Source of the DNA: JAVKMO01 sp031539345
GTDB lineage: Bacteria; Bacteroidota; Bacteroidia; Chitinophagales; Chitinophagaceae
DNA: 52,616 bases
NCBI GenBank assembly: GCA_031539345.1
Contig: JAVKMO010000011.1
Span: 1-52,616, forward strand
Direction of reading: 5' to 3'
In this document: piece by piece, positions 36,702 to 45,951 of the stretch
Layout of the letters: every line of letters begins with the position of its first letter
How positions within the stretch are numbered: position 1 is the first letter of the stretch
Program-made: the position numbers and the translations under genes
Notes under the pieces: generated by a model
Database searches by the model: none
What the model was told of the DNA's origin: nothing
What the model saw: only the letters and a program-made list of their open reading frames with translations

Positions 36702-37688
36702 ATGGAAAAATTATACGCAAGGGTAAGTGCCATTAGTGGTTATGTGCCTGAAAAAAAATTGACAAATGCAGATTTGGAAAAAATGGTGGACACAAATGAC
36801 GAATGGATAAAAACACGCACGGGAATTAAAGAAAGGCGAATCTTAGAAGACGGAAAAGCGACTTCTGACTTGGCGTTTCCTGTGGTTATTGATTTGTGTA
36901 AACAAAAAGGCATTAGCCCTGAAGATATTGAATGTATCATTGTTGCCACAACAACGCCAGATATGTTTTTTCCCAGCACGTCCAATTTAGTTGCCTATAA
37001 AAGTGGAGCAAAAAACGCATGGACATTTGACTTGATGGCGGCATGCTCAGGCTTTTTATTTGCATTGAATACAGGAGCAAACTTAATTGCGTCTGGGCGT
37101 TATAAAAAAGTGATTGTGATTGGTGCAGACAAAATGAGCTCTATAGTCGATTATACGGACAGAAATACGTGTGTGCTTTTTGGAGATGGTGCAGGCGGAG
37201 TTTTGTTAGAACCAACAACAAAAGTTACAGGCATTGTCGATAGTATTTTAAGAGTTGACGGAGTGGGGAAAGATTTTTTATATATGAAAGCTGGAGGCTC
37301 TCAAAGACCGTCTTCAATAGAAACCGTTACCAATAAAGAACATTTTATTTTTCAAGAAGGCACAACGGTTTTTAAATACGCCGTAAAAGCAATGGCAGAC
37401 GTGAGCTATGAAATGATGCAAAAGCACAATTTACAAGCAGACGACGTAAAATATTTAGTGCCTCACCAAGCCAATTTACGCATCATCAAAGCCACCGCCG
37501 ACCGCATGGGTTTAGATATGGACAAAGTGATGATTAACATTGAAAAATATGGCAACACAACAGCCGCAACAATTCCTTTGTGTTTATGGGAATGGAAAGA
37601 TAAATTGAAAAACGGAGACAACCTCATTTTGGCCAGCTTTGGTGCTGGGTTCACTTGGGGCAGTATCTTTTTGAAATGGGATTTGTAA
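36702..37688 (+). CDS. fabH: 3-oxoacyl-ACP synthase III (KAS III)
   Basis: From ATG 36702 this is a 328-residue thiolase-fold enzyme: AACSGFLF (Cys115), VPHQANLRI (His) and YGNTTAATIP (Asn) form the catalytic triad of FabH. It condenses acetyl-CoA (or branched starters) with malonyl-ACP to start fatty acid synthesis. An upstream TTG at 36693 would add three residues. It lies downstream of fabG. Confidence 0.93.
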   Translation: MEKLYARVSAISGYVPEKKLTNADLEKMVDTNDEWIKTRTGIKERRILEDGKATSDLAFPVVIDLCKQKGISPEDIECIIVATTTPDMFFPSTSNLVAYKSGAKNAWTFDLMAACSGFLFALNTGANLIASGRYKKVIVIGADKMSSIVDYTDRNTCVLFGDGAGGVLLEPTTKVTGIVDSILRVDGVGKDFLYMKAGGSQRPSSIETVTNKEHFIFQEGTTVFKYAVKAMADVSYEMMQKHNLQADDVKYLVPHQANLRIIKATADRMGLDMDKVMINIEKYGNTTAATIPLCLWEWKDKLKNGDNLILASFGAGFTWGSIFLKWDL

Positions 37689-37807
37689 GGCGTTAAAAGA
37701 AGACGGCTGATTAGTTTTTTGCTTATGTTAGTAGTTTTTCAAGAGAGTAATATTGTATAAAATTATTTTACATTCGTTTATGATATTTCTTTTCAAATTT
37801 AACAGCC

Positions 37808-38194
37808 ATGAAAAAAACACTTAGCATTTCGACGATTCTTCTTTTTACAGCCTTACTCTTTAATGCTTGTAAAAAAGGGCATCACGATAAAATCAACGAC
37901 AAAGTCAACAATATTTCTTTCGACACTACTATTTCTGCCGGTACAACATATCAATTGGATCTTAGTCCATATAGCGATGCAGACGATAGTGCCAAAATAA
38001 CAACACAGGCGACCAATTTCACTATCAGCGAAATTAACTCAACGACAACTCCTGGGGTCTATTCTTTTTTGCAAAATGCCAATTCTAAAATTGGTGAAAG
38101 CCGAAAAGAAGTAGTTGTTTTAAAAATTTATGAACCCGCAGGACACAAAAATTGTCATGAAAAAACGATTACCATCAACTTTGCCATTCTTTAG
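37808..38194 (+). CDS. Small lipoprotein, unknown function
   Basis: The 128-residue protein has a signal peptide ending in LLFNAC (lipobox Cys about 21), then KKGHH, then a beta-rich Ser/Thr-rich domain resembling a single Ig-like or fibronectin-like module. No family is recognised. The end carries HKNCHEKT, with Cys and His that might coordinate a metal, but this is only a possibility. It stands alone between fabH and a broken permease gene. Confidence 0.55.
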   Translation: MKKTLSISTILLFTALLFNACKKGHHDKINDKVNNISFDTTISAGTTYQLDLSPYSDADDSAKITTQATNFTISEINSTTTPGVYSFLQNANSKIGESRKEVVVLKIYEPAGHKNCHEKTITINFAIL

Positions 38195-38410
38195 AAGAGC
38201 CTCGCTAAAATTCGTGTTATATTGACACGGTTGCTATGGATTTTAGTTTCATGCGAAAACTTCTGACACGGCAAGAAAAAAATACCGAGACCGTTGGAAA
38301 ACTATTTGAAAGAATGTAAAGTTAAATGACGATAAAAAAATTGCACTTTACAATTGCCCAATCCTAAAAAATAATCTTCACTTAGATAAATAGAAATAGC
38401 GCGTTTTGTA

Positions 38411-39438
38411 ATGGGATTATTAATCATCATGCTTTTAGTCAGTTTTTTAGCATTTTCAATAAGTGCAATTTGTGGAGGCGGTGCAGGGCTTATGCTCCTT
38501 CCCATACTGGGCAGACTGCTGCCAATTGGTCAAGTTCCTGCAGCATTATCAATAGGTACATTCACAAGTTCTGCGTCAAGACTTTTGATTTTTAGAAAAA
38601 ATGTTTGTTGGGATGTTGTAAAATATTTTGTGCCATCTGCGCTACCTGCTGTTTGGCTGCTTGGTTGCTGAAATATACAAATCCTGTATATGTGGAAATT
38701 GCAATTGGATTTTTTTTAATCAGCAACTTGACACTTCTTTTCACCACCCCAAAAAAACTAAACGACACCGAAAAGCCCAAAAATTTAATTTTAATACTCG
38801 TTGGATTTTGAGCAGGTTTTTTATCTGGTTTGACAGGTGCCGTTGGACTACTTTTTAACCGTTTCTATTTACGATACGGACTTACAAAAGAAGAGATTGT
38901 TGCGACAAGAGCAGCAAACGAAATCATTTTGCATTTAGTGAAAATCGTTTTATATTTTTTGTTTGGCTTAATCACTACGAAAGTTATTTACATTGGATTT
39001 GTTGTTGCTCTCTCTGCCATATTATCCTCTTGGACAATGAAATGGGTTTTACCCAAATTGAGTGAAACTGCGTTTAAAAAAATTGGATACTTCGCAATGG
39101 TTTTTTCTGGGTTTTTAATGCTTTCACAATCAGGCTCAGATTTGTTGTTAGCCAATAATGGCAATATTGACACCGACCTAAAACCAAAAGGATTAGAAAG
39201 TAAGCTGAAATGGCAAAATGCTAATTATGCACTTGAATTTACATATGACGAGGGGTTTGAATTCGAGCAAGTAATTCCAATTACAGAATTGACCGACGAA
39301 CAAAAAAAATTTGTAGAAAGCAAAAAACAAAATGCCAACAAAATTATCATTGAAGTTGTTTATGAAATTGGCTCAAAATCTTATGAAGCCTACTTTTTCA
39401 ACAACAATAAACTAATTGACAAAATTGACTTCAAGTAA
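38411..39438 (+). pseudogene. TauE/SafE-family permease, frameshift and in-frame stop
   Basis: The product would be a roughly 340-residue membrane permease: ICGGGAGLMLLPILGRL at the start, then TM helices, then FLSGLTGAVGLLFNRFYL and an unusual hydrophilic C-terminal extension of about 90 residues (from LLLANNGNI). Two lesions break it: a frame change near 38655-38670 (the first frame ends at the TGA near 38669) and an in-frame TGA at 38809-38811. TGA is used as a stop by other genes here, so recoding is unlikely. Intact TauE/SafE proteins export sulphite or organosulphonates across the inner membrane. Confidence 0.7.
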
Positions 39439-39724
39439 AGAACACTATGTCCAACAAGGGTTTGGCAAAACTGGGCAGAAGTGCCAATTCAAATATTTCT
39501 TCTTTTTACCTACATTTGTCATAGGCTGACGCTTTGTGCATTTTAATTTTTCACTTCGCGAATTTACAGAGAGGTATGCAAAAAGAATAACCAAAACTGG
39601 GTTATCATACAACAACGATTAAGCAACCATTGTAAACTTACTTTCAAAAACACCAAGTTGCTTGGAGAGGAAAAATATTTTATCCACTTGCATTTTCTTT
39701 TACATTGGTCGCAAAAAAACTATC
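39439..39724. other. Intergenic before bamD, no gene seen
   Basis: No protein family, RNA gene or clear terminator was recognised in these 286 bases. The bamD frame stays open back to a TTG at 39662, but the first sensible start for its signal peptide is 39725. A TACATTGG near 39708 resembles a weak -7 box only. Confidence 0.45.
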
Positions 39725-40546
39725 GTGTTGTTAAAAAAACTTTTTCTCTTTCTTGTTGCTGTTGTATTCTTGTCTTCGTGTGATGGGTTTAATAAACTTT
39801 TAAAAAGTTCTGACCATCAGCGAAAATTGCAAAGAGCAAATGTGTATTATGACAAAAAACAGTATAATAAGGCATTGATTTTATACGAAAATATTCTGCC
39901 TTATTTTAAAGCAACAGAACAATACGATTTTGTTTTTTATCGCTTTGCGTATTGTGCTTATTACACAGGAGACAATTATACCGCACAAACATTGTTTAAA
40001 GAATACATTGCCAAATTTCCGCAAAATGAAAAGGTGGACGAAATGGATTATATGCACGCCTTGTCGTATTATTTAGAGTCGCCGAATTATACTTTAGACC
40101 AAGCCAACACAATTAAAGCAATGGGATTCATGCAAGCGTATATCAATACCTATCCGGGTTCGTCAAAAATAAAAGATGCGATGGCGGTATTAGAAAAATG
40201 CAAGCAAAAAATTGAACAAAAAGATTTTGCTGCCGCAGAATTATATTTGAATGCAGAACAATATCAGGCGGCATCGATTTATTTTAATCAACTTGTGCAA
40301 GAATACTCCGAATCGATAAAGGCAGAAGAATATAAAACAGAATCAGTAAAAAGCCTTTATTTGTATGCGTTGTATAGTATAGAAGAAAAACAAATTGAGC
40401 GATTTCAAAAAGCAAAAACCGACGCAGAAGATTTTTTAAACAGATTTCCCGAAAGCAAATATCTTTCGCAAATTAACAGTATCCTTTCTCAAATTGAAAT
40501 TAAAATTAAAACGATAGAACATGAATATTTTGCAAAAAGTAAATAG
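39725..40546 (+). CDS. bamD: Outer-membrane assembly lipoprotein BamD
   Basis: From GTG 39725 (a TTG follows at 39728) this is a 273-residue lipoprotein with VFLSSC as lipobox, then TPR-like helices: YYDKKQYNKALILYENILPYF, RFAYCAYYTGDNYTAQTLF and the end motif FPESKYLSQIN. BamD is an essential part of the Bam complex that folds outer-membrane barrels with BamA. The next gene overlaps its stop by 26 bases and is omega-like, the usual Bacteroidota order. Confidence 0.88.
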   Translation: MLLKKLFLFLVAVVFLSSCDGFNKLLKSSDHQRKLQRANVYYDKKQYNKALILYENILPYFKATEQYDFVFYRFAYCAYYTGDNYTAQTLFKEYIAKFPQNEKVDEMDYMHALSYYLESPNYTLDQANTIKAMGFMQAYINTYPGSSKIKDAMAVLEKCKQKIEQKDFAAAELYLNAEQYQAASIYFNQLVQEYSESIKAEEYKTESVKSLYLYALYSIEEKQIERFQKAKTDAEDFLNRFPESKYLSQINSILSQIEIKIKTIEHEYFAKSK

Positions 40547-40865
40547 CACAGAAATAACAAACGTAATTGTTCCAAAAGATTTAGTGTCTTTAAAAGCACA
40601 AACAGGAAGTATTTACAAATCTTTAAACATCGTTATTAAACGAGCAGATCAAATTAAAGATAATTTGAGAAAAGAAATTTTGGACAACCTTCAAGAGTTT
40701 GATATGCAATCAGACACTTTTGATGAAGTGCAAGAAAATAAAGAACAAATAGAATTGTCTCGTTGTTATGAAAAATTGCCGAGTGCGTCTTTAATTGCAT
40801 TGCATGAATTTAAAAACAACGAATTATATTATAGAGACGAAAGCACGTTGCAAAAAGATTTTTAA
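40521..40865 (+). CDS. rpoZ: RNA polymerase omega subunit (Rpb6-like)
   Basis: The 114-residue protein carries LVSLKAQTGSIYKSLNIVIKR, matching the omega/Rpb6 core, then RKEILDNLQEF and a C-terminal YEKLPSASLIALHEFKN segment found in Bacteroidota omega subunits. Omega stabilises the beta' subunit. It overlaps the bamD stop by 26 bases, so translation is coupled. Confidence 0.85.
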   Translation: MNILQKVNSTEITNVIVPKDLVSLKAQTGSIYKSLNIVIKRADQIKDNLRKEILDNLQEFDMQSDTFDEVQENKEQIELSRCYEKLPSASLIALHEFKNNELYYRDESTLQKDF

Positions 40866-40867
40866 AG

Positions 40868-41047
40868 ATGCCGTTACCGCTAACATTAAAGCAACAAATT
40901 GTTCATTATTTATCTTTCCGTAAAAACAAGGAAAAAGATAAAAAGCCAAATGTCAATTTGACATTAATGCATGGTATGAACAGAATTTCTATTTTTTTAT
41001 TTCTGTTTGCTTTATTGTTGTTGGTCATTAAATTGGTGCTGAAATAA
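40868..41047 (+). CDS. Small membrane protein of the bamD-rpoZ string (DUF6728-like)
   Basis: A 59-residue frame starts two bases after rpoZ. It begins with a basic soluble stretch (LSFRKNKEKDKKPN), then NLTLMHGMNRISI, then a single membrane helix rich in Leu/Phe/Val ending in KLVLK. The MHG-NRIS segment before the helix matches the small Bacteroidota protein that usually follows rpoZ and which I recall as DUF6728; name is moderately certain. Function unknown. Confidence 0.65.
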   Translation: MPLPLTLKQQIVHYLSFRKNKEKDKKPNVNLTLMHGMNRISIFLFLFALLLLVIKLVLK

Positions 41048-41062
41048 TTTCAATACAAATTT

Positions 41063-41934
41063 ATGAGTTCTTCAATTTCCGAGATTCCCATTTGTAATAT
41101 CGGATTATTAGGACAAAGCGTTCGGTACTTTTGGCTTTCGCCCTTAGACGCTTTATTAGAACGGTTTCCCATTCTAGAGTTGCCGCACAAACAAGTTTTT
41201 TATTCTATTATTTTAATTGAGAGTGCACAAGGAGAAATTGTTATTGATGACGACAAAATTCGTTTAGATGAACCGAAGCTCATTGTTGTAAAGCCACAAT
41301 TGATAAGTAGTATAGACATCAATCGCCGAGCAAAAGGAACGATGATTTGTTTTACAGAAGACTTTTTTTCTTTGAGATATAACAATAATGTCTTGTATCA
41401 ATTTTTGTTTTTGCGTCCTCAATCAAAGCCTTATGTGCGATTGTCATCAACACAAAAATCAAAATGGGATATTCTTCTGCAACTCATCACGCAAGAATAT
41501 ATCACCTTCACCAAAAAGAAGTAACCAAAGTGTTGCGGTCTTACCTTAATATTTTATTGTTTGAGGTAGAACGCATGTGCGATAATGTTGGTTGGGTTAA
41601 ACCGAAAAACAGTAAACAAGATAAAATAAGAGACTTTGAAGTGTGTATTGAAAAGCATTTTCAAACGCACAAACTACCTTCTGATTATGCAGAAATGTTG
41701 TGTGTTAGGGCAAATTATCTCAACAAAATTTGCAAAGAAGAAACTGGACAAACAGCAGGAGACATTATTCGTAAACCAATAACGATAGAAGCACACCGCT
41801 TATTGCACTATACCAATGATTCGGCAAATGAAATTTCCAATCAGCTTGGCTTTGAAAACGCATCTTATTTTGTCACATTTTTTAAGCACCAAACAAAAAT
41901 GACACCAGAGCAGTTTAGGAAAATTCAGGAGTAA
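41063..41934 (+). pseudogene. AraC-family transcription regulator, frameshifted
   Basis: The first frame (41063-41524, 153 residues) gives an AraC-type ligand/dimer domain (FYSIILIESAQGEIVIDDDK and ICFTEDFFSL). The second frame continues with a helix-turn-helix pair (HKLPSDYAEMLCVRANYLNKI; ANEISNQLGFENASYFVTFFK). Together they form one AraC regulator of about 290 residues. The joint is at an A5 run near 41512-41517 (CCAAAAAGAAG); one extra A would make the frame continuous (ACC AAA AAA GAA GTA). The run also resembles a -1 slip site (AAAAAG), but slippage would be unusual for this family. It lies just after bamD-rpoZ; target genes unknown. Confidence 0.65.
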
Positions 41935-42223
41935 TATTTATTGTGGAGAACAGCGTCATAAGCGAACGAAAAAAACAAAGCCTACAATCAACCTAACAGA
42001 GTGGCGAATAGAAAAACGGGCACAAAATTTCTTGTTTTTTTTATTTGCATGAGTGGTGGTGGTGATTTAAATTGTGGTCAGTTTTAAGTGCCGATTTTCT
42101 CTTAATTAAGACATAAAAAACTGTCGTTTTCAAATGAGCATCGTCAAGAAGTAAAGAGGCAAAAAGTTTGGCAAAAACAGATAGATTTGAAAGCGTTTTC
42201 GTTTTATTCTATTTATATTTTTT
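41935..42223. other. Leader of sucA
   Basis: This 289-base spacer between the AraC remnant and sucA has no gene. Near its 3' end TTTG (42167-42170) is followed after 11 bases by TAGATTTG (42182-42189), a TAnnTTTG box placed 35 bases before the ATG, a candidate promoter. The same arrangement recurs before acnA and the cytochrome operon. Confidence 0.4.
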
Positions 42224-44995
42224 ATGAAAGATTTTTCCTACATCACAAATTCTCATCCGACCTTTATAGAAAATTTGTATCAACAGTTTTTGCTAAACCC
42301 CGATAGCATAGACGCTGATTACAAATCTTTTTTTGCAGGATTTGATTTTGCTCAAACACAGCAACCTCTTGCGTCTTCGGCTTCGAGTCAAAGCACACAA
42401 GCCAAAACAACATCAATAAGTGGAGAATTTGGTGGAGACATCGAAAAAGAATTTAGCGTGTTTCAATTGATTCGCTCATACAGAAAAAAAGGGCATTTAT
42501 TGTCCACAACAAACCCCATTCGACCACGCAAAGACAGACAAGCAAGTTTAGACCTTGTGAATTTTGGTTTGAGTGAAAATGATTTGAATACAGATTTTGA
42601 AGCGGGAAAATTTGTCGGTCTTGGCAAGGCAAAATTGGCAGACATTATTGCGTTTTTAAAAAAGGCGTATTGCGGGTCTATTGGCTTAGATATTACCGCC
42701 ATCAATTATTACGAGCAAACATCTTGGTTGCAGAAAAATTTTGAGAAAAAAGTAAGCGAAATATTTGGCTATGAAAAGAAAAAAAGAATTTTAGAAAAAT
42801 TAAATCAAGCCGTATTATTTGAAAAGTTTTTACACACAAAATACGTTGGTCAAAAACGCTTTTCTTTAGAAGGCGGAGAAAGTACTATTCCGGCGTTAGA
42901 CAGCGTAATCAATGTTGCTGCAGAAATTGGTGTAGAGCAAATTGTAATTGGAATGGCTCATAGGGGACGGCTCAATATTTTAGCCAATACAATGGGTAAA
43001 ACATACGAGCAAATTTTTTCTGAATTTGAAGGCAAGTCTGTCCCCGACTCAACAATGGGTAGCGGAGATGTAAAATATCATTTAGGATTTAGAAGCACTT
43101 TGACCGCAGAAAATGGAAAAAAAATAAATGTTCATTTAGCCTCTAATCCTTCTCACTTAGAAGCTGTTGCCCCAGTCATTTCTGGTTACTCTCGTTGTTA
43201 TGCCGATGTTTTATATCAAGAGCAATATGAAAAAGTTTTACCAGTAATTATTCATGGAGATGCGTCTGTTGCCGGACAGGGCATTGTGTATGAATTATTG
43301 CAAATGAGCAAATTAAAAGGCTATACCAATCATGGCAGCATACACTTGGTCATCAACAATCAAATTGGATTTACAACAGACTTTGAAGACGCAAGAAGCT
43401 CAGACTATTGCACAAGCGTTGCTTCTACTGTGCAAGCACCTGTTTTTCACGTTAATGGAGATGATATTGAAGCCGTTGTAAAATGTGTTGAAATTGCACT
43501 TAAATACAAACACGAATTTCACAGTGATGTTTTTATCGATATCGTATGTTATAGAAAACACGGACACAACGAGGGCGACGACCCCAAATTTACACAACCG
43601 TATTTATACAACTTAATAGAAAAGCACCCTAACCCAAGAGAAATTTATATTCAATATTTACAAACACATGGCGATACAAATATTCGAGAGTTGGCAGACA
43701 GTATGGAAAAAAAGTTTTGGGATGATTTACAAGAACGCTTAGACGGAGTAAAACAACACCCTTTGCCCTACTTAAAACAAAGCCCAGAAGAGTGGTGGAA
43801 AACACTTCGCAAGGCAAATAGCGAAGACTTTCAACAATCTCCCCCAACAAATATTTCTGAAGAACAACTCGATTTTTTGTTTGATAAAATTATGTCTTAT
43901 CCAGCAGATTTCAAGCCGCTTAAAAAAGTACAAAAATTATTACAAGATAAAATTCAAGCCTTTAAAGACGAGCAAAAAATTGATTGGGCAAGTGCAGAAC
44001 TTTTGGCGTATGGAAGTTTGCTTGTAGAGGGCAAAGACGTGCGGATGAGTGGTGAAGATGTAAAAAGAGGAACATTTAGCCATCGCCACTTATGTATTTT
44101 TGAAGAAGACACGAATAGAGAATATAATCGCCTCAATCAACTCGCACCTCATCAAGGCAAAATGAGAATTTTTAATTCTTTGCTCAGTGAGTATGCTGTG
44201 CTTGGTTTTGAATATGGTTATGCGGTTGCGAACCCTAATAATTTGACTATTTGGGAAGCTCAATTTGGAGATTTTGTCAATGGAGCACAAATTATTATTG
44301 ACCAATTTATTGCTGGAGGAGAAGAAAAGTGGCAACAATATAACGGCATTGTAATGCTCCTTCCGCACGGTTATGAAGGACAAGGACCAGAACATTCGAG
44401 TGCGCGCTTAGAACGCTTTTTGCAAATGTGTGCAGAAGAGAATATGGTCATTACAAACATTACAACAGCGGCAAATTTGTTTCATGCCATACGCCGTCAA
44501 TTGCATTGGGAGTTTAGAAAACCGCTCATCAATTTTTCTCCAAAAGCCAACTTGCGTTTGCCTTTGGCACATTCGCACAAAACAGAATTTACACAAAATC
44601 AGTTTCAAGAAATTATAGACTGTCCGTTTTCTGCACCCACAGACCCAGCTGCAATCACAAAAGTATTATTTTGTACAGGCAAAATTTATTACGACTTATT
44701 TCAATATCAAACAAAAGAAAATCGTGCCGATGTTGCTGTCATTCGCTTAGAACAAATCTATCCTTTGGCGACAAATCAATTAGACGCATTGGTGCAAAAA
44801 TATCATAATGCAATTTGGTATTGGGTGCAAGAAGAACCATTAAATATGGGCTGTGTAGCATTTTTACAACTCCATTGCAAGTCGTTTAATTATGGCATTA
44901 TTAGTCGCAGCGCAAGCGCTTCTACAGCAACTGGTTTTGCAAAAGTACACGCCAAAGAACAAGAAGACATTGTTTATACAGCGTTTACGGTGTAA
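42224..44995 (+). CDS. sucA: 2-oxoglutarate dehydrogenase E1 component
   Basis: This 923-residue thiamine-dependent E1 has the SucA N-terminal segment (PTFIENLYQQFLLNPDSID), IGMAHRGRLNILANTMGK, IHGDASVAGQGIVYE and HRHLCIFEED, all markers of the family. It decarboxylates 2-oxoglutarate in the TCA cycle and passes the succinyl group to E2 (sucB, not in this window). A strong terminator follows directly. The length is normal for the family. Cytosolic complex. Confidence 0.95.
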   Translation: MKDFSYITNSHPTFIENLYQQFLLNPDSIDADYKSFFAGFDFAQTQQPLASSASSQSTQAKTTSISGEFGGDIEKEFSVFQLIRSYRKKGHLLSTTNPIRPRKDRQASLDLVNFGLSENDLNTDFEAGKFVGLGKAKLADIIAFLKKAYCGSIGLDITAINYYEQTSWLQKNFEKKVSEIFGYEKKKRILEKLNQAVLFEKFLHTKYVGQKRFSLEGGESTIPALDSVINVAAEIGVEQIVIGMAHRGRLNILANTMGKTYEQIFSEFEGKSVPDSTMGSGDVKYHLGFRSTLTAENGKKINVHLASNPSHLEAVAPVISGYSRCYADVLYQEQYEKVLPVIIHGDASVAGQGIVYELLQMSKLKGYTNHGSIHLVINNQIGFTTDFEDARSSDYCTSVASTVQAPVFHVNGDDIEAVVKCVEIALKYKHEFHSDVFIDIVCYRKHGHNEGDDPKFTQPYLYNLIEKHPNPREIYIQYLQTHGDTNIRELADSMEKKFWDDLQERLDGVKQHPLPYLKQSPEEWWKTLRKANSEDFQQSPPTNISEEQLDFLFDKIMSYPADFKPLKKVQKLLQDKIQAFKDEQKIDWASAELLAYGSLLVEGKDVRMSGEDVKRGTFSHRHLCIFEEDTNREYNRLNQLAPHQGKMRIFNSLLSEYAVLGFEYGYAVANPNNLTIWEAQFGDFVNGAQIIIDQFIAGGEEKWQQYNGIVMLLPHGYEGQGPEHSSARLERFLQMCAEENMVITNITTAANLFHAIRRQLHWEFRKPLINFSPKANLRLPLAHSHKTEFTQNQFQEIIDCPFSAPTDPAAITKVLFCTGKIYYDLFQYQTKENRADVAVIRLEQIYPLATNQLDALVQKYHNAIWYWVQEEPLNMGCVAFLQLHCKSFNYGIISRSASASTATGFAKVHAKEQEDIVYTAFTV

Positions 44996-45033
44996 TCTGG
45001 TTTAAAGAATGATTTAAGTTTAGGTGATAGCAT

Positions 45034-45066
45034 AAAAAAAGCGACTTCGGAAGAAGTCGCTTTTTT
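45034..45066. terminator. Strong intrinsic terminator, bidirectional
   Basis: An 8-bp perfect stem GCGACTTC (45041-45048) and GAAGTCGC (45053-45060) with a GGAA loop is preceded by seven A and followed by six T. It sits between the convergent sucA and yceI-like genes and should work for both. Confidence 0.92.
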
Positions 45067-45087
45067 AGTTTTAAAACTATTCAATAA

Positions 45088-45681
45088 TTATTTGGTAAAT
45101 TCTAAAGCAGCATTGATTCTTACTTCTTTTCCAATTGCAACACCACCGCCATCTAAAACGCTATTATATTTTAAACCAAAATCTTCTCTGTTAATTTTTC
45201 CGTTTAGTTTAAAGCCCGCTCTTGTTTTTCCACCATAAGCTTGAGGGTCTTTAATGACACCGCCAAATTTCACATCAAAAGTTATTTTCTTTGTTACGCC
45301 TTTGATTGTAACATCTCCGATTGCTTGATAAGAACCGTTTTTGTTTTTTTTCAATTGAAGACCTTTAAATTCAATTGTTGGAAATTTTTCTGCTTCAAAA
45401 AAATCTGCTCCTGCAAGGTGTTCATCTCTCATTTTGTTTTCGGTATTGACAGAAGACACTTTTACGGACGCACTAATTTTTGCATCTGTAAAATCAGCTT
45501 TATCAGCTTGAAGCTGCACATCAAATTCGGCAAATTTGCCTTGTGTTTCAGAAACCACCATGTGGTCTACAGCAAAGCCTAATGTGGCATGCGCCTTGTC
45601 TAAATTCCATGTTGTTGTTTGTGCAAAAGATGTTGCACCAAGAACGAACACACTACTTAACATTAAAATTGTTTTTTTCAT
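45088..45681 (-). CDS. YceI-family periplasmic protein
   Basis: The 197-residue protein has a signal peptide (ends about SFAQ), then NLDKAHATLGFAVDHMVVSETQGKF with the conserved His and the strand pattern of the YceI domain, MRDEHLAGADFFEAEKFPTIEF and FGLKYNSVLDGGGVAIGKEV at the end. YceI domains form a lipocalin-like barrel for isoprenoid-type ligands. This copy is much closer to the family consensus than the one at 10.5 kb. It faces sucA and shares the terminator. Confidence 0.88.
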   Translation of the reverse strand: MKKTILMLSSVFVLGATSFAQTTTWNLDKAHATLGFAVDHMVVSETQGKFAEFDVQLQADKADFTDAKISASVKVSSVNTENKMRDEHLAGADFFEAEKFPTIEFKGLQLKKNKNGSYQAIGDVTIKGVTKKITFDVKFGGVIKDPQAYGGKTRAGFKLNGKINREDFGLKYNSVLDGGGVAIGKEVRINAALEFTK

Positions 45682-45868
45682 ACGAGTACAAGTTTTTTAA
45701 GAGTAAAAGAATGTAGCAATGTTAAATTAAATATAGACTTTACCACGGTTATGCCTGTCATTACTTTGTCATTTTTTAGACGACAAGTTGCTGTCTATAA
45801 CTGATGTGCAATTTTTTTTGTTATGTCAATTACTCGCCCATAAGATAAAGCACAAACACACAAAAATA

Positions 45869-45891
45869 TTTGATTACAAATTTTACCTTTG
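45869..45891 (+). promoter_or_regulatory. Candidate acnA promoter, TTTG-N11-TAnnTTTG
   Basis: TTTG (45869-45872) lies 11 bases before TACCTTTG (45884-45891), a TAnnTTTG box 60 bases upstream of the acnA start. The spacing equals that before sucA and the cytochrome operon. The usual Bacteroidota -33/-7 spacing is longer (around 19 bases), so this is tentative. Confidence 0.3.
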
Positions 45892-45951
45892 GAACGAATC
45901 AGCACTTTGATTTTAAAAACGATTTCGTCACTATTCAAAATAAACATCCTT

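Noticed and set aside
38809..38811. In-frame TGA read as Gly/Trp in the permease (recoding)
   Set aside because: bshC, valS and other genes here end in TGA, and the same gene has a frameshift, so decay is simpler.
45241..45582. 113-codon frame opposite the YceI gene
   Set aside because: Antisense shadow.
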